Positions 1 through 8,492 of a stretch of 64,000 bases of DNA are shown one piece after another. Origin of the DNA: a virus; IMG/VR virus record IMGVR_UViG_3300044977_000034, positions 1 to 64,000 of that record, one strand, 5' to 3'. Under the pieces are notes generated by a model. It ran no database searches and was not told the DNA's origin. It saw only the letters and a program-made list of their open reading frames with translations. Every line of letters starts with the position of its first letter. Positions within the stretch are counted from its first letter, which is position 1. A program made the position numbers and the translations under genes.

Positions 1-646
1 CCCGGTTGGTGAACGAGCCGAGGAGGTTCTCGAACTGAACCGGAGGCCCTGGCGGTCCCTGCGCGCCGGTCGGGCCGGTGTTCCCCTGCATACCCTGCGG
101 CCCCATCGGGCCGACCTCGCCCTGCATGCCCTCCGGGCCAGTCGGGCCTGTCGGTCCAGGCTCCCCCTGGAGAGTGGCAGCGTCGACCCAAGCCGGATCG
201 CGGATCGCGCCACCGGAAGCGAGCAGCTGTCCGGGGAGACCATGGTTCAGCCATGAGGGCGGGGCGTTGGTTTCGCCAACGAGGATCTGCCCGGTCGCTC
301 CAGGCGGCACGTCGGCGATCGGATTGCCGCCAACCTGAAGCGCGTTGGGCGTGGCGTATCCCCGGCCGGTGCCGCCCGCGCTGACCGGCAGCGGAATCGG
401 CTGCGCGCCGAAGGTAGAGACCTGGGGAAGCGGGAGCCGGACCGTGATCCCGCCCTGAAGCACCGGCAGCCATTCGGCGCCGCTCGGCGGGTTGCCCTGC
501 GGCAGCTGCGAGATCGGGGTGTAGCTCTGCGGCGCTTGGCCCGGTTGCCATTGGGCAGGCCCCGGTATGCCCGGAATCGGCGCCGAGGGCTGCGTCGGGT
601 CCGGCGGCATGATCGGGGCGATCGGGAACGGAACGCGCTTGTTCAT
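1..646 (-). CDS. Collagen-like virion/fibre protein (partial, C-terminus beyond window)
   Basis: An open frame starts at ATG 646-644 and runs off the left edge without a stop, so at least 215 residues are visible. The N-terminal part is Pro-rich ([16 protein letters not shown]). Around residues 155-200 it becomes collagen-like Gly-X-Y repeats ([19 protein letters not shown] and similar). Gly-X-Y stretches are common in phage fibres and receptor-binding proteins, where they trimerise as rods, so a fibre role is inferred. It lies 5 nt after the stop of the upstream small zinc-ribbon gene and belongs to the same minus-strand late operon. Confidence 0.8.
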   Translation of the reverse strand, partial: MNKRVPFPIAPIMPPDPTQPSAPIPGIPGPAQWQPGQAPQSYTPISQLPQGNPPSGAEWLPVLQGGITVRLPLPQVSTFGAQPIPLPVSAGGTGRGYATPNALQVGGNPIADVPPGATGQILVGETNAPPSWLNHGLPGQLLASGGAIRDPAWVDAATLQGEPGPTGPTGPEGMQGEVGPMGPQGMQGNTGPTGAQGPPGPPVQFENLLGSFTNR

Positions 647-651
647 GTGGC

Positions 652-1032
652 TCACTCGATCGTTAGCGGGCCTCCCGGCTCCGGCTCGGTATAGATCGGC
701 CGGAACGGCGGCGGAGGCCGCTGTTCGGTCGTGATCGGATTGCCCGAGAGCGGCGTCGGGTCGAAGCGCGAGGCGATGAAATTCTCGGGGCGCGGATCGT
801 ACACCGGCACCGGATCAGGCGGCGCGAGGCGCGCGCGCATTTGGGGGTTCGCGATGTCTTTGCAGAGGAGGCAGACGCGCTTGCGTGTATTGATGAGCTT
901 GGTGCCCTGCCACTCGTATTGGTACGTGAGCTTATGTAAATTATACCAGAGCGAGCACCGATCGCAGACGCCGAACGCGCGCGGCGCATGCGGGTTGGTG
1001 ACGGCTCGGCCGGAGCGACTCGCGTAGCCCAT
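652..1032 (-). CDS. Zinc-ribbon-like small structural protein
   Basis: 126 aa. An N-terminal cysteine cluster CDRC (about residues 23-26) pairs with CLLC (about 54-57), separated by a Tyr-rich stretch, which looks like a four-Cys zinc ribbon. The C-terminal half is Pro-rich. Genes like this sit beside head-tail connector genes in podovirus-like phages. No enzymatic motif is visible and the function is unknown. The alternative overlapping minus-strand frame (663-1040) is Arg/Ser-rich shadow sequence. Confidence 0.75.
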   Translation of the reverse strand: MGYASRSGRAVTNPHAPRAFGVCDRCSLWYNLHKLTYQYEWQGTKLINTRKRVCLLCKDIANPQMRARLAPPDPVPVYDPRPENFIASRFDPTPLSGNPITTEQRPPPPFRPIYTEPEPGGPLTIE

Positions 1033-1041
1033 GAGCGCACC

Positions 1042-1749
1042 TCAGTCGTAGTAGCTCTGCACCATCGGCAGGAGATAGATCGAGCCGTCTTCTGTGTCCT
1101 GCGTCGCTGCGTAATCGTAGGCCTGTTTCGCCTGCGCCGCGCGCGTCACTTCAAGATCCTGCGCGTAGTGCACCGCGAGACGCGCGGCCATGCCCGCGCA
1201 AGCCGCATCGAGCCAGCGATAGGGAACGTCGAACTGCATCGCGCCGCGTATGACCGCATCGAACTGCTGGTCGAAGCTCCAGACGTGGAGGTGATAGGGC
1301 TGATTCGGCCATGGCCAGAGCGTGATCGATGGCGAGATCTGACGATCGAACCAGAACGACGTCGGGCGTCCCTGCGTGTACTTGTTCGGTTGCATCGAAT
1401 ATTCCTGCCGCGTCATCGGCGTGATGGTCAGCTCCTGCTCGTTCGGCGGGTCTCCGGTGCCGATGGTGACGTTGAGCACCATGATCGTGGTCGAGGGGAT
1501 TGGATAGGTCGCAGCGCTGGCATCAATGGGGATGATCTGTTCGCTGACCTTCCACAGATTTGGCCCCCGATTCGACCACTCGACTTGCATCAGGTTGGCT
1601 TCCATCCAGGCTTGATGGAGATGCTCGGCGAGGACCATCGGGCCGCGCAGCCGGATGCGCGAAAGCGCATTGAGCGTGACCTCGCCGAGCGACGGGAAGA
1701 AGCCGAAGGTGCCGCTCGTATTGCTGGGCTGGACGATGCCGTTGCTCAT
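1042..1749 (-). CDS. Putative head-tail adaptor / tail tubular-like protein
   Basis: 235 aa. The sequence is a balanced globular mix with a Trp/Pro-rich middle (ITLWPWPNQPYHLHVWSF) and a C-terminal helix ending in a Tyr-rich tail (LLPMVQSYYD). Size, composition and position between fibre and capsid genes resemble the connector/adaptor proteins of podovirus-like phages. The assignment is by context and general resemblance only. Its ATG overlaps the stop of a 34-codon upstream frame. Confidence 0.55.
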   Translation of the reverse strand: MSNGIVQPSNTSGTFGFFPSLGEVTLNALSRIRLRGPMVLAEHLHQAWMEANLMQVEWSNRGPNLWKVSEQIIPIDASAATYPIPSTTIMVLNVTIGTGDPPNEQELTITPMTRQEYSMQPNKYTQGRPTSFWFDRQISPSITLWPWPNQPYHLHVWSFDQQFDAVIRGAMQFDVPYRWLDAACAGMAARLAVHYAQDLEVTRAAQAKQAYDYAATQDTEDGSIYLLPMVQSYYD

Positions 1750-1850
1750 CGATATCGAGGCCTCGCGATCCGCGCGTAGAGACGCCGGTCAAGGACGTAG
1801 AGCATCACTGCGGTGACGCGGACGCCCCGATATTTGCTTCGCGGCATCAT
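1746..1850 (-). CDS. Very small coupled ORF (34 aa)
   Basis: A 34-codon frame, MMPRSKYRGVRVTAVMLYVL and on to RPRYR, exactly fills the gap between two virion genes. Its ATG overlaps the stop of the upstream gene (ATGA), and its TGA overlaps the start of the downstream adaptor gene (ATGA). Such four-base overlaps at both ends are the normal junction type in this operon and are the main evidence that it is translated. It is basic, with a short hydrophobic stretch. Function unknown. Confidence 0.45.
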   Translation of the reverse strand: MMPRSKYRGVRVTAVMLYVLDRRLYARIARPRYR

Positions 1851-2266
1851 TTCATCGCGCCATAGTTCGAGCCCTCGCGCGTCGCGGATGCGATGAGAGG
1901 CGGCGCAAACGGCCCCTGCGTGATGTTCGAGTGGCTGTGCTCGCCCACCTGAAGGAAGGTCGCGCGAACGGCCCCGACGCCGTTCGTCAGGTTGAGCCGG
2001 AAATACAGCGGGGCCGCCATCACCTGAAAGCTGACGCTGGCGTTCCCGGCCTTGACGTCGTCCGGTAGCAGCGAATCATCCCAGGTCATGTTGGCGAAGG
2101 GGACAGGGCTCACGAGATCGCAAGGGTCATCAAAACTGTGTTCGAGCGCGAAAGCACCGCCGCCCGAGGCGACGACCGCCCCGCCGAGGACCGCCGTCGC
2201 GTAGTTGTCGAGGCGGACCAGCGCCTGGGGCGCGGCCGGGGTCACACTGGCGGTGATGGCACGCAT
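1847..2266 (-). CDS. Small virion protein, paralogue A
   Basis: 139 aa. It is clearly related to the gene at 2673-3017. Both begin MR-IT, contain VRLD near residue 18, HSFDDP-DL near 44-52, PVP then M-WD, and have a similar beta-rich C-terminal half. The copies lie in tandem on the same strand, separated by an inserted plus-strand HNH endonuclease gene. Probably a small beta-sandwich structural or decoration protein, inferred from location in the capsid region. Copy A carries a C-terminal extension (HSHSNITQGPFAPPLIASA). Confidence 0.7.
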   Translation of the reverse strand: MRAITASVTPAAPQALVRLDNYATAVLGGAVVASGGGAFALEHSFDDPCDLVSPVPFANMTWDDSLLPDDVKAGNASVSFQVMAAPLYFRLNLTNGVGAVRATFLQVGEHSHSNITQGPFAPPLIASATREGSNYGAMK

Positions 2267-2347
2267 GGGCTATGCTCCACGGCGAGCTGGACAGGCGTTT
2301 GCCGCGCCCGCCCAGCTCTGACCAAGACGCGACTGGAGAGCGCGCGC

Positions 2348-2701
2348 ATGGCTACCCGCGACCTTATCCCGATTCCGTTTCTGCGCGAGTGCTTGAGCTA
2401 CGATGCCGAGAGCGGCGTCCTGCGCTGGCGCGAGAGGCCGCGCTCGCATTTCCTCCACGAGGAGGCGCGGTTGCAATGGAACATGCACTGGGCTCACACC
2501 GAAGCTGGGAAAGTCGATAAGCGAGGTTACCGGCACATCCACATCAACCATCATGGGATGCAACGACGAGTCTACGCTCATCGCGCCGCATGGGCGCTTG
2601 AAACAGGCGAATATCCTCCTCATCCAGTTGCCCATGACGACCTGAACCGCGACAACAATCGCTTCAGAAACCTTATCCCTCGACAACATTGTATTGTGTA
2701 A
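2348..2701 (+). CDS. HNH homing endonuclease
   Basis: 117 aa, read against the surrounding late operon. ATG 2348 follows GGAGAG. The C-terminal half carries the HNH_3-like block: YAHRAAWALETGEYPP, then VAHDDLNRDNNRFRNL, the usual HRLAW...DHxNGDxxDNR-NL pattern with AHDD replacing the usual DH. The protein stops soon after the NR-NL motif, so it is short for the family and may be truncated. Its 3' end overlaps the 3' end of the convergent virion gene at 2673. Its position between two paralogous virion genes suggests a mobile intergenic homing endonuclease. Confidence 0.8.
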   Translation: MATRDLIPIPFLRECLSYDAESGVLRWRERPRSHFLHEEARLQWNMHWAHTEAGKVDKRGYRHIHINHHGMQRRVYAHRAAWALETGEYPPHPVAHDDLNRDNNRFRNLIPRQHCIV

Positions 2702-3017
2702 CGACCATCTTCGCTTGGCCCGTGCCCGAGTTGAACAGGAGCCTCATCCAAAGCGGCGCAGTCGCCATCGCGAAAGTGATGCCCGCCGCTGCGCCGATCG
2801 CCCCAGCAGGAACCAGTCCAGAATCCCAAAACATGGACCCCACGGGGACTGGGTTGATCAAATCATTTGGGTCATCGAAGGAATGCTGCACGGTGTAGTT
2901 CGGCGCGCCCGAGAGGATCGAGACTTGAATGCCAACGGGCGCGTCGGCCCACTCGTCGAGCCGGACCATTTTCGACGGGCCAGCAGCTGGGCCAGCGGTC
3001 ACCGTGATCGGGCGCAT
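2673..3017 (-). CDS. Small virion protein, paralogue B
   Basis: 114 aa, paralogue of the gene at 1847-2266 (shared MR-IT start, MVRLDEW, HSFDDPNDLINPVPVGSMFWD). RBS AGGAGAGGTGA precedes ATG 3017. A strong hairpin terminator lies just upstream, so this gene may start a new transcript segment or depend on read-through. Probable structural protein. The last 29 bases overlap the convergent HNH gene. Confidence 0.7.
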   Translation of the reverse strand: MRPITVTAGPAAGPSKMVRLDEWADAPVGIQVSILSGAPNYTVQHSFDDPNDLINPVPVGSMFWDSGLVPAGAIGAAAGITFAMATAPLWMRLLFNSGTGQAKMVVTQYNVVEG

Positions 3018-3028
3018 TCACCTCTCCT

Positions 3029-3056
3029 AAAAAAGAAGCCGCCTGAGAAGGCGGCT
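3029..3056 (-). terminator. Rho-independent terminator
   Basis: On the minus strand AGCCGCC, a 6-nt loop and GGCGGCT form a 7-bp stem followed by TTCTTTTTT. It lies between the stop of the gene at 3134 and the start of the gene at 2673-3017, directly before the latter's ribosome binding site. It should reduce late transcription beyond the capsid block. Confidence 0.8.
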
Positions 3057-3133
3057 ATCGGAGAAAGACGCCCCATGAAAGGCTGGGCATAGCCGGTTCG
3101 ACAAAAGGAAGTCGCTTCGGGCGTCTCTCCGAA

Positions 3134-3523
3134 TTACGGGATCTTCTCGGATTCGGCCATGATCTTTCGCCCTTTCGGGCCAGACCCGGCGTCATGGGTT
3201 TTCGGGTGGAGATCAGCGCCGACGCCGCCGCCGCGCTTGCGCCCAGCTCGCCCCATCGAAGGGGCCTTGCCGCCGCCGCTGATCGTCCCGCCGAGGGCCT
3301 TCTTGACCCGGCCACCTTTGAGCCGAGCCACGATGCCGCCGTCCGCACGGTCGACGACGGCGCCGCCTTCCGCCTTGAAGATCGGGCCGGAGCCGCGCGA
3401 GAGGGAGCCGTCCGGTTCATTCTTCGGGTGGGCGCCTCGCGCCTCGCGCTCGACGTTCTTTCTGGCTTGCTTCTTGAGGGCGCCGCCGCTGGCCCTGCAT
3501 TCGCGATCGCTCTCGCCTCGCAT
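3134..3523 (-). CDS. Basic Gly-rich virion protein with GG motifs
   Basis: 129 aa, low-complexity, Lys/Arg/Gly-rich. The core has repeated FKAEGG, DRADGG, ARLKGGRVKKALGG units and then GGGKAPSMGRAGRKRGG. The same short motifs recur in the proteins at 8873-9718 and 16845-17078. No enzyme motif. Likely a virion component, inferred from its place two genes downstream of the capsid protein. The overlapping frame at 3055-3420 is Ser/Arg-rich and looks like shadow sequence. Confidence 0.6.
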   Translation of the reverse strand: MRGESDRECRASGGALKKQARKNVEREARGAHPKNEPDGSLSRGSGPIFKAEGGAVVDRADGGIVARLKGGRVKKALGGTISGGGKAPSMGRAGRKRGGGVGADLHPKTHDAGSGPKGRKIMAESEKIP

Positions 3524-3535
3524 GGGCTGATCTCC

Positions 3536-4747
3536 TTAAACCGGCGGGACGCCGAACAGCGTCTCCGCGTTGCTCTGACTTGCGCTGGCGCTCAGCACTT
3601 GCATGACAGTGAGCGTCTGCTGAATGACGAAGCGGCTGGTGCCGTCTCCCCCGGTGCCGGGGGTGCCGCCCGTGACGGGGCCAGCGGCCGACACTTGGAG
3701 CGCGCCTCGCGGGTCCATGGTGGAGGTCGTCGCCGGGTAGGTCAAATCGGCGTACTGCGTGAGGGCATCGGGGGCGTAGCCAACCCCGGCGAGAGTGATT
3801 GTCGGGATCGGCTGGTTCGGCAGGAGGCAGACCGGCATGCCGATCAGATCGGACGTGATGACGGTCACGTTCTGACCAGCGGTGTACTGCGGGATCGCGG
3901 CCAGGAAAATCTTGTACGTCTTGCGGCCATAGGTGGTAGCCGCGCCCGCTGGCGTGGCGATTATCTCGCTCTGCGGGCGCATGTAGATGTCGAGGCCTTG
4001 GATCAGGACATTGCCCGCTGGGCTGCCTCCGAGGCTGACCACGCCGACGCCGCGCGCGCAGCTGCTGTCTGGCGCAAGGAAGCGTCCAGCGCCGCCATTC
4101 ATGAACGGCGAATAGAACGAGGGAAGATTGCCGTGCTGCGTGAAGGCGTAGGAGCTTGGGTCGCCGCCATAGCAGCCGATCGCGGCGGCGGCTTGGGTGA
4201 CGACGGCGGGAGGCGAGATCGTGATCGTGCCGACCGGATTGATCGCCGTCACCTTGGCGAACAGCATCGAGCCGCCCGCTCCGGCCCCGGCGACCGAGAC
4301 GAACTGCCCAACCGCGAAGCGCCATGTGTCGTTGGCAAGGGCGAGAGTGACCGTGCCGCTGTTGCTGACGGTCGCGCCCATAGAGTAGCCGGTCTCGATG
4401 CCGACGCCGCGCGCGCCGGTAGGACCGGGCGTTCCCGGCGCGATACCGGGCGCATAGACCGTGGCGAGCGGGAGGGGCACGCCAGACTGGGCTGGGGCGG
4501 CAACGGTCAGCGCGAGTCCGGCGGGCTGGATAGCCTGATTCAGCGCTTGGACGATGGTGGACAGGTAGAGGGCGGGCATCGAGCCCATGCCCTTCTTGTC
4601 CTTGGAGCCAGTCCCCGGAGCGGGCAGGCCGATTCCCTGCCAGAAGATCGACGGGCCGATCTCGACCGAATATTCGGCGGGCGACGGCCTGCCGCCAGCG
4701 AGGCCGCCGAGGGCGATGATGGGGCCGACTGAAACTGACTGCGCCAT
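3536..4747 (-). CDS. Virion structural protein, unidentified
   Basis: 403 aa, rich in Gly, Ala, Thr, Val and Pro, consistent with a beta-structured surface protein. A short GTPGPTGARGVG segment near residue 125 is collagen-like. No catalytic motif is recognised. It follows the major capsid gene directly (8-nt gap), so it may be a head fibre or decoration protein. Several conserved-looking Tyr/Trp-containing segments (LANDTWRFAVGQFVSV) argue that it is a true coding region, although a long shadow frame runs on the opposite strand. Confidence 0.65.
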   Translation of the reverse strand: MAQSVSVGPIIALGGLAGGRPSPAEYSVEIGPSIFWQGIGLPAPGTGSKDKKGMGSMPALYLSTIVQALNQAIQPAGLALTVAAPAQSGVPLPLATVYAPGIAPGTPGPTGARGVGIETGYSMGATVSNSGTVTLALANDTWRFAVGQFVSVAGAGAGGSMLFAKVTAINPVGTITISPPAVVTQAAAAIGCYGGDPSSYAFTQHGNLPSFYSPFMNGGAGRFLAPDSSCARGVGVVSLGGSPAGNVLIQGLDIYMRPQSEIIATPAGAATTYGRKTYKIFLAAIPQYTAGQNVTVITSDLIGMPVCLLPNQPIPTITLAGVGYAPDALTQYADLTYPATTSTMDPRGALQVSAAGPVTGGTPGTGGDGTSRFVIQQTLTVMQVLSASASQSNAETLFGVPPV

Positions 4748-4754
4748 CTCTCCC

Positions 4755-5669
4755 TCACTGGGTCGGGAACGAGCCCCAGATGGAGCGGAAGTCGAAGTAG
4801 CCGAAGCTGTAGCGCTCGTAGCCCTTCACGAGGAGGTTGTCCGACGTGAAGTCCACTTGCATGTCGAGTTCAAAGCTGACGCGCTGGAGGTAGAGCAAGC
4901 CCTCCTGATCGGTCATGATGAACCACGCCGTCGGCGACGTCAGATAGTCGTGGACGACATGCCCATCGGGGATGCCGCCGGACGTCTCCGGAATTGCGTT
5001 GATGTCGTTGTCGTTCGTTCCGGGCCGCAGAACGGTCCGGAGGAGCCGGATGGCGATCGGTTCGAGCGCGATCGGCACGACGAGCTTGCGGGCGCGGGCC
5101 TGCATGCGGAGGCCAGCATTGTCGCGGAACGAGCCGCGAATCGAGGCCTGCGCGTTCAGCAGCGAGGCCTCGTTCAAGTCCATATCGACGGCGAATCTAT
5201 TCGGGACGACGCCAGTATCGATCGGATGGTTGAGCGAGCAGAGCGGCTGCTGATCCCCCAGGATGGTGGGATCGTAAACGGTCGCGGTATTGAGGGGATA
5301 GGCGCCGTAGATTTCCTTGGTCTGATTGAACGACTTTTGCAGCCCGAGATTCGATGGCTGCCACTGCCTCTTGTAGAGGTTGTCGTCGATCATTTTCCGG
5401 GTGAAGGCGTACCCGAGGCCAATTTCCTTGTGGTACTGGTTATAGACGTAGCGCTCGCCAGCTTGGTTGTCGAACGTCGTCGGGCCGCCCTCGTTCTTCA
5501 GGGCGGCGAGGCCGAGGTAGCGCATCGAGGCGGTGCGCTCGACCGACATGTAGGATTTGTCGACCTTGTAGATCTTGGGATAGATCCGGTCGAGATCCTT
5601 GTACTGTCCAGCAACCTTGCGGAGGCCTGGAAAGAGAAGGTCGTAAGCCTGGGCGACTGAGACGGCCAT
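4755..5669 (-). CDS. Major capsid protein
   Basis: 304 aa. Composition and layout fit a phage major capsid protein of likely HK97 fold. The N-terminal helix (AQAYDLLFPGLRKVAGQY) is followed by ERTASMRYLGLAALKNEG and GERYVYNQYHKEIGLGYAFTR. The C-terminal domain ends KGYERYSFGYFDFRSIWGSF, the domain-closing strand typical of capsid proteins. It lies downstream of the scaffold-like gene (6956) and a decoration-like gene (5682), the standard phage order. The family assignment was not checked by alignment. Confidence 0.8.
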   Translation of the reverse strand: MAVSVAQAYDLLFPGLRKVAGQYKDLDRIYPKIYKVDKSYMSVERTASMRYLGLAALKNEGGPTTFDNQAGERYVYNQYHKEIGLGYAFTRKMIDDNLYKRQWQPSNLGLQKSFNQTKEIYGAYPLNTATVYDPTILGDQQPLCSLNHPIDTGVVPNRFAVDMDLNEASLLNAQASIRGSFRDNAGLRMQARARKLVVPIALEPIAIRLLRTVLRPGTNDNDINAIPETSGGIPDGHVVHDYLTSPTAWFIMTDQEGLLYLQRVSFELDMQVDFTSDNLLVKGYERYSFGYFDFRSIWGSFPTQ

Positions 5670-5681
5670 TTCAATCCCTCC

Positions 5682-6278
5682 TCAGATGCCCGTTAACTGC
5701 TTGAAATCTTGGTTGTTGAACGTGACGTAGGCCCAGTTGAACGGGCTCGTGACGTCGCTGCCTGGGCTTCCCGGCGGATCGGTGATCAGGTCGACGATGC
5801 GCCAGGGGAAGGCCGCGCTGATCGCTGGCGGAGTGACGGAGACGTCGAGCGTCGCGCCCGACTTGCCGGTCACCGTATTGCCTGCGCCGAGCGCAAACGC
5901 GGCGTTCAGGCCGATCATCGCCATGGTGATCTGGCCATTGCCCTGGACCCTGAAGACGGTCAGCGGGTCGTCGATGATTTTCGCGTGGACGTCGAAGCCG
6001 GTGCCGGAGAGGACCGCGTCGTTACCGGGCCACCACGGGCTGGCGACCCACTTCTTCTGCGCGATCGACATGTATTCGCATCCGCAAAAGATGCCGCTGA
6101 TTTGGGTGTTAAAGGCCACCGGCAGCGCGATGTAGCCGGTCGACATCTGGACGATGGGATCGCCCGTGAAGATGGGGGTGGGATTGGTGGCGCTGATCCA
6201 GCGCCGCGACATCTGATAATTGACGGCGGCGCCGAGGCGGTGTGAGTCAGCGAAGCCGAAAGGCGCATTTGGGTTCAT
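5682..6278 (-). CDS. Probable head decoration / capsid-associated protein
   Basis: 198 aa, directly upstream of the major capsid gene (12-nt gap). Gly/Ala/Val-rich beta-type sequence with SRRWISATNPTPIFTGDPIV near the N-terminus and FNWAYVTFNNQDFKQLTG at the end. Position between scaffold-like and capsid genes is the usual place for a decoration or stabilising protein. That role is inferred. No domain is recognised with certainty. Confidence 0.55.
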   Translation of the reverse strand: MNPNAPFGFADSHRLGAAVNYQMSRRWISATNPTPIFTGDPIVQMSTGYIALPVAFNTQISGIFCGCEYMSIAQKKWVASPWWPGNDAVLSGTGFDVHAKIIDDPLTVFRVQGNGQITMAMIGLNAAFALGAGNTVTGKSGATLDVSVTPPAISAAFPWRIVDLITDPPGSPGSDVTSPFNWAYVTFNNQDFKQLTGI

Positions 6279-6392
6279 GGCGGGACGATCCCTTCCGCGA
6301 GAGCGGGATTACAGGGTTCGTCTCACCGAGCGCCGGACGAGACATTCAGATTTCAAGCGAGAGCACGAGCGCCGCACTCTCACCTAACCGCG

Positions 6393-6959
6393 TTAGTCGG
6401 GAACGCCTATGGGACCCACGGTCGAGCCCACCCGAGGTGCGGTTTTACGATGCTGATCGCGGGGCGCCGTACCGGCAGGCGCCTCGACTAATTTCGCTTC
6501 GCTGTTCCGCACCTGATCGGTGGCTTTGAGTTTCTCGCGCAATCTTCGCCGATCTGTCAACTCCTTCGGTCTCTCCATCAACATGAGACCGTCGATAATA
6601 ATCGTCTCATCAACATATTCTGGATACAACAATTCTCGATGTCGGTTCGCCGGAACGGGCGCCCAGCCGGTGCGCAGGAGCTGCGTCGAATAGTGCGGGA
6701 ACTGCTTGCCGAAAACCGTGTGCGTCTTCCATTCATAAGTCCAACCGGGGGGTGACTCGGCATAAAACCTGTCTAGCGCGATATCGCTATCCTCGTCGTC
6801 CATGTCGCCGTATTGGGCTCGCAGCTCGCTGATCCTGCGCCGCGCCCGCTCCTGATGGTCGATGTAGCCAGGACGGTTCTCGTCCGCGTCGAGGTCGCGA
6901 TAGCCAGGGCGCCCGTTGCGGGCTCCCATGAAGCCTTCGTCGCCTTGGAAATCAGTCAT
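6393..6959 (-). CDS. Conserved-type phage structural-module protein
   Basis: 188 aa. An acidic and aromatic N-terminal half includes NRPGYIDHQERARRRISELR, GWTYEWKTHTVFGKQ and TGWAPVPANRHRELLYPEY. The tail is charged and disordered. The short GWAPVPANRH-type segment looks like a conserved core of a phage protein, but its role is unknown to me. Its ATG overlaps the TGA of the upstream scaffold-like gene (ATGA at 6956-6959), so the two are translationally coupled. Confidence 0.6.
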   Translation of the reverse strand: MTDFQGDEGFMGARNGRPGYRDLDADENRPGYIDHQERARRRISELRAQYGDMDDEDSDIALDRFYAESPPGWTYEWKTHTVFGKQFPHYSTQLLRTGWAPVPANRHRELLYPEYVDETIIIDGLMLMERPKELTDRRRLREKLKATDQVRNSEAKLVEAPAGTAPRDQHRKTAPRVGSTVGPIGVPD

Positions 6960-8017
6960 GATCTGGCTCCCAACATCTTGCCGCGCCCTTGCGCGTCGAG
7001 CAGCTCGGCCGCGTATTCCTCATCGGTCATGCCCAGGACGTCTCGGGCATGCTCACGCTGGCGGGCCGTGAGCGCGACTTGCGTGCCGCGCGTCCGGCCG
7101 GTGCGCAGGCTCGGCGCTTCGGCGCGCGCTGGCGCTCCAGCCATGCTGCGGACCGTGTTCTGGCCTATCTGACGCTGGCCTTGGCGCGTCTGCGATGACA
7201 TCTGGCGATCTTCTCCGACGCCCAACAATTCCTCGATCTTGTCGAAGTAGGCGTCCGTTTCGGGGATCAGTTTCAACGTGTTGACGGCAAAGCCGTGCGC
7301 GCCGTCGACCGCGTTGATCGCCGTTTGATCTTTGACCATTTCGGGGTGGCTTCTGATCCACGCGGCGCTCTTCGGGAAGCCCGTTCGGTCGAGATGGGTG
7401 GAGAGGTTGTTGACGTTCGCTTGCATCAGCTGGGCGGGGTCCGCGTACTGCTGACGCTGGGGTTGGGGCTGCGGGCGGGGCTGCGGCTGTTGCGTCTGCG
7501 CTTCGGAGGCGACGCCCTCGCGCATCTCCATCAGGCGTAACAAGTTCGCGCGGGCGTCCGAAATAAGAATCTGGGCCTCGGACGCGCCCTTGTGGTCGCC
7601 CCGGTCGAGCGAATGGCGGAAAAACTCCCGCGCTTGATCGGAATCGCGTTTCGCCGCCTCGATCGCCTGATCGATCATCGCGACGTTGGACTGCGCGACG
7701 CCGCGCTCGGCCGCGATACGGGCCTGATGCTCGTTGCGCGCCACTTCGGCGGCGCGATTCGTCATCATTTGCTGGTGCGAGAGCTGGCGCTTCAGCTCGG
7801 TGACGCCCTCGTCCTCCGGAGCGGGCTCCGGCGAGGCGCGCATCGGCGAGTCCACCTCGGCAGGCGTTACCTTTTTGTCGCCCTTGCGGACCGTCTCGCC
7901 GCCGACAACGACAGTTTTCGCCGGTAACCGCTCCTCCGGGGAGAGATCGTCGTCGGGTTCGTCTAGGAGCGCGCCGAAATGCGTTGCCTGTTCGGGGTCG
8001 TCCGTCTCTCTGGCCAT
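6956..8017 (-). CDS. Scaffolding-like protein
   Basis: 353 aa. Acidic N-terminus (DEPDDDLSPEERLP), a long Glu/Ala/Arg/Gln-rich coiled coil (about residues 70-165), a Pro-Gln repeat (PQPRPQPQPQRQQ, about 175-190), then a helical C-terminal half ending in a basic tail. Location upstream of the capsid genes, high charge and a long coiled coil all fit a capsid scaffolding protein that directs prohead assembly and is later removed. No protease domain is visible in it. Confidence 0.6.
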   Translation of the reverse strand: MARETDDPEQATHFGALLDEPDDDLSPEERLPAKTVVVGGETVRKGDKKVTPAEVDSPMRASPEPAPEDEGVTELKRQLSHQQMMTNRAAEVARNEHQARIAAERGVAQSNVAMIDQAIEAAKRDSDQAREFFRHSLDRGDHKGASEAQILISDARANLLRLMEMREGVASEAQTQQPQPRPQPQPQRQQYADPAQLMQANVNNLSTHLDRTGFPKSAAWIRSHPEMVKDQTAINAVDGAHGFAVNTLKLIPETDAYFDKIEELLGVGEDRQMSSQTRQGQRQIGQNTVRSMAGAPARAEAPSLRTGRTRGTQVALTARQREHARDVLGMTDEEYAAELLDAQGRGKMLGARS

Positions 8018-8018
8018 C

Positions 8019-8492
8019 TCAGAACCATGCGTCCGGGTGATCGATTTTGCCTCTGATGTAGACGTCGGCGATGAAGCGGACCTCGCGGTTGCCGATCATG
8101 CCCTTGAGGCCGTCCGACGCCCGGTAGACAACCCAGTCTCCAGGCGCGACGTCTTGTCCGTAAAACTTGACCGGGCCGTCATCGACGAAAGCGCGCGGCC
8201 CCTTTTTCAAAACCAGCCCCACCTTGCCCTGGTAGCGGTCCTCATCGACCGCCTCCTCGGCGATCTCCAGGCCGCTCGCGGTGCGGGTCGCTGGCCGGAT
8301 ATAGGTCGCGATCAGCACTTGCTGGTTCATCGGCTCGACCTGTTCGAGGTCGCCGCCGAGCGACTGCCAGATGACGTCTTTGGGGTCCTCCAGATGGAGG
8401 GTGACGATTCTATGATGCGCGGGCAAAGGGTCCTCTTCCTTGGTCGTCTTCCTCGGCGTTGATCTCGCCGATCCACTTGATGACGTCTTCAA
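8019..8492 (-). CDS. GroES-like (Cpn10) co-chaperonin
   Basis: 157 aa. The central part matches the Cpn10 pattern: NQQVLIATYIRPATRTASGL (strand, then mobile-loop position), EDRYQGKVGLVLKKGP (the E-x-G-x-V-x-x-V-G-x-G-type strand) and APGDWVVYRASDG (the 'GD-V-Y' strand). A co-chaperonin of this kind would cap host GroEL while phage capsid subunits fold, as T4 gp31 does, and it sits just upstream of the scaffold and capsid genes. The ATG at 8492 overlaps the previous gene by 83 nt. A TTG at about 8427 after AAGGAAGAGGA is a plausible alternative start that would remove the odd Ser/Thr/Lys-rich leader. Confidence 0.7.
   Translation of the reverse strand: MKTSSSGSARSTPRKTTKEEDPLPAHHRIVTLHLEDPKDVIWQSLGGDLEQVEPMNQQVLIATYIRPATRTASGLEIAEEAVDEDRYQGKVGLVLKKGPRAFVDDGPVKFYGQDVAPGDWVVYRASDGLKGMIGNREVRFIADVYIRGKIDHPDAWF

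Noticed and set aside
3194-4732. Long plus-strand open frame (512 codons) opposite the structural genes
   Set aside because: Composition is Arg/Asp/Ala/His-rich with no domain, and it mirrors codon bias of the well-formed minus-strand genes. GC-rich third positions create such shadow frames.
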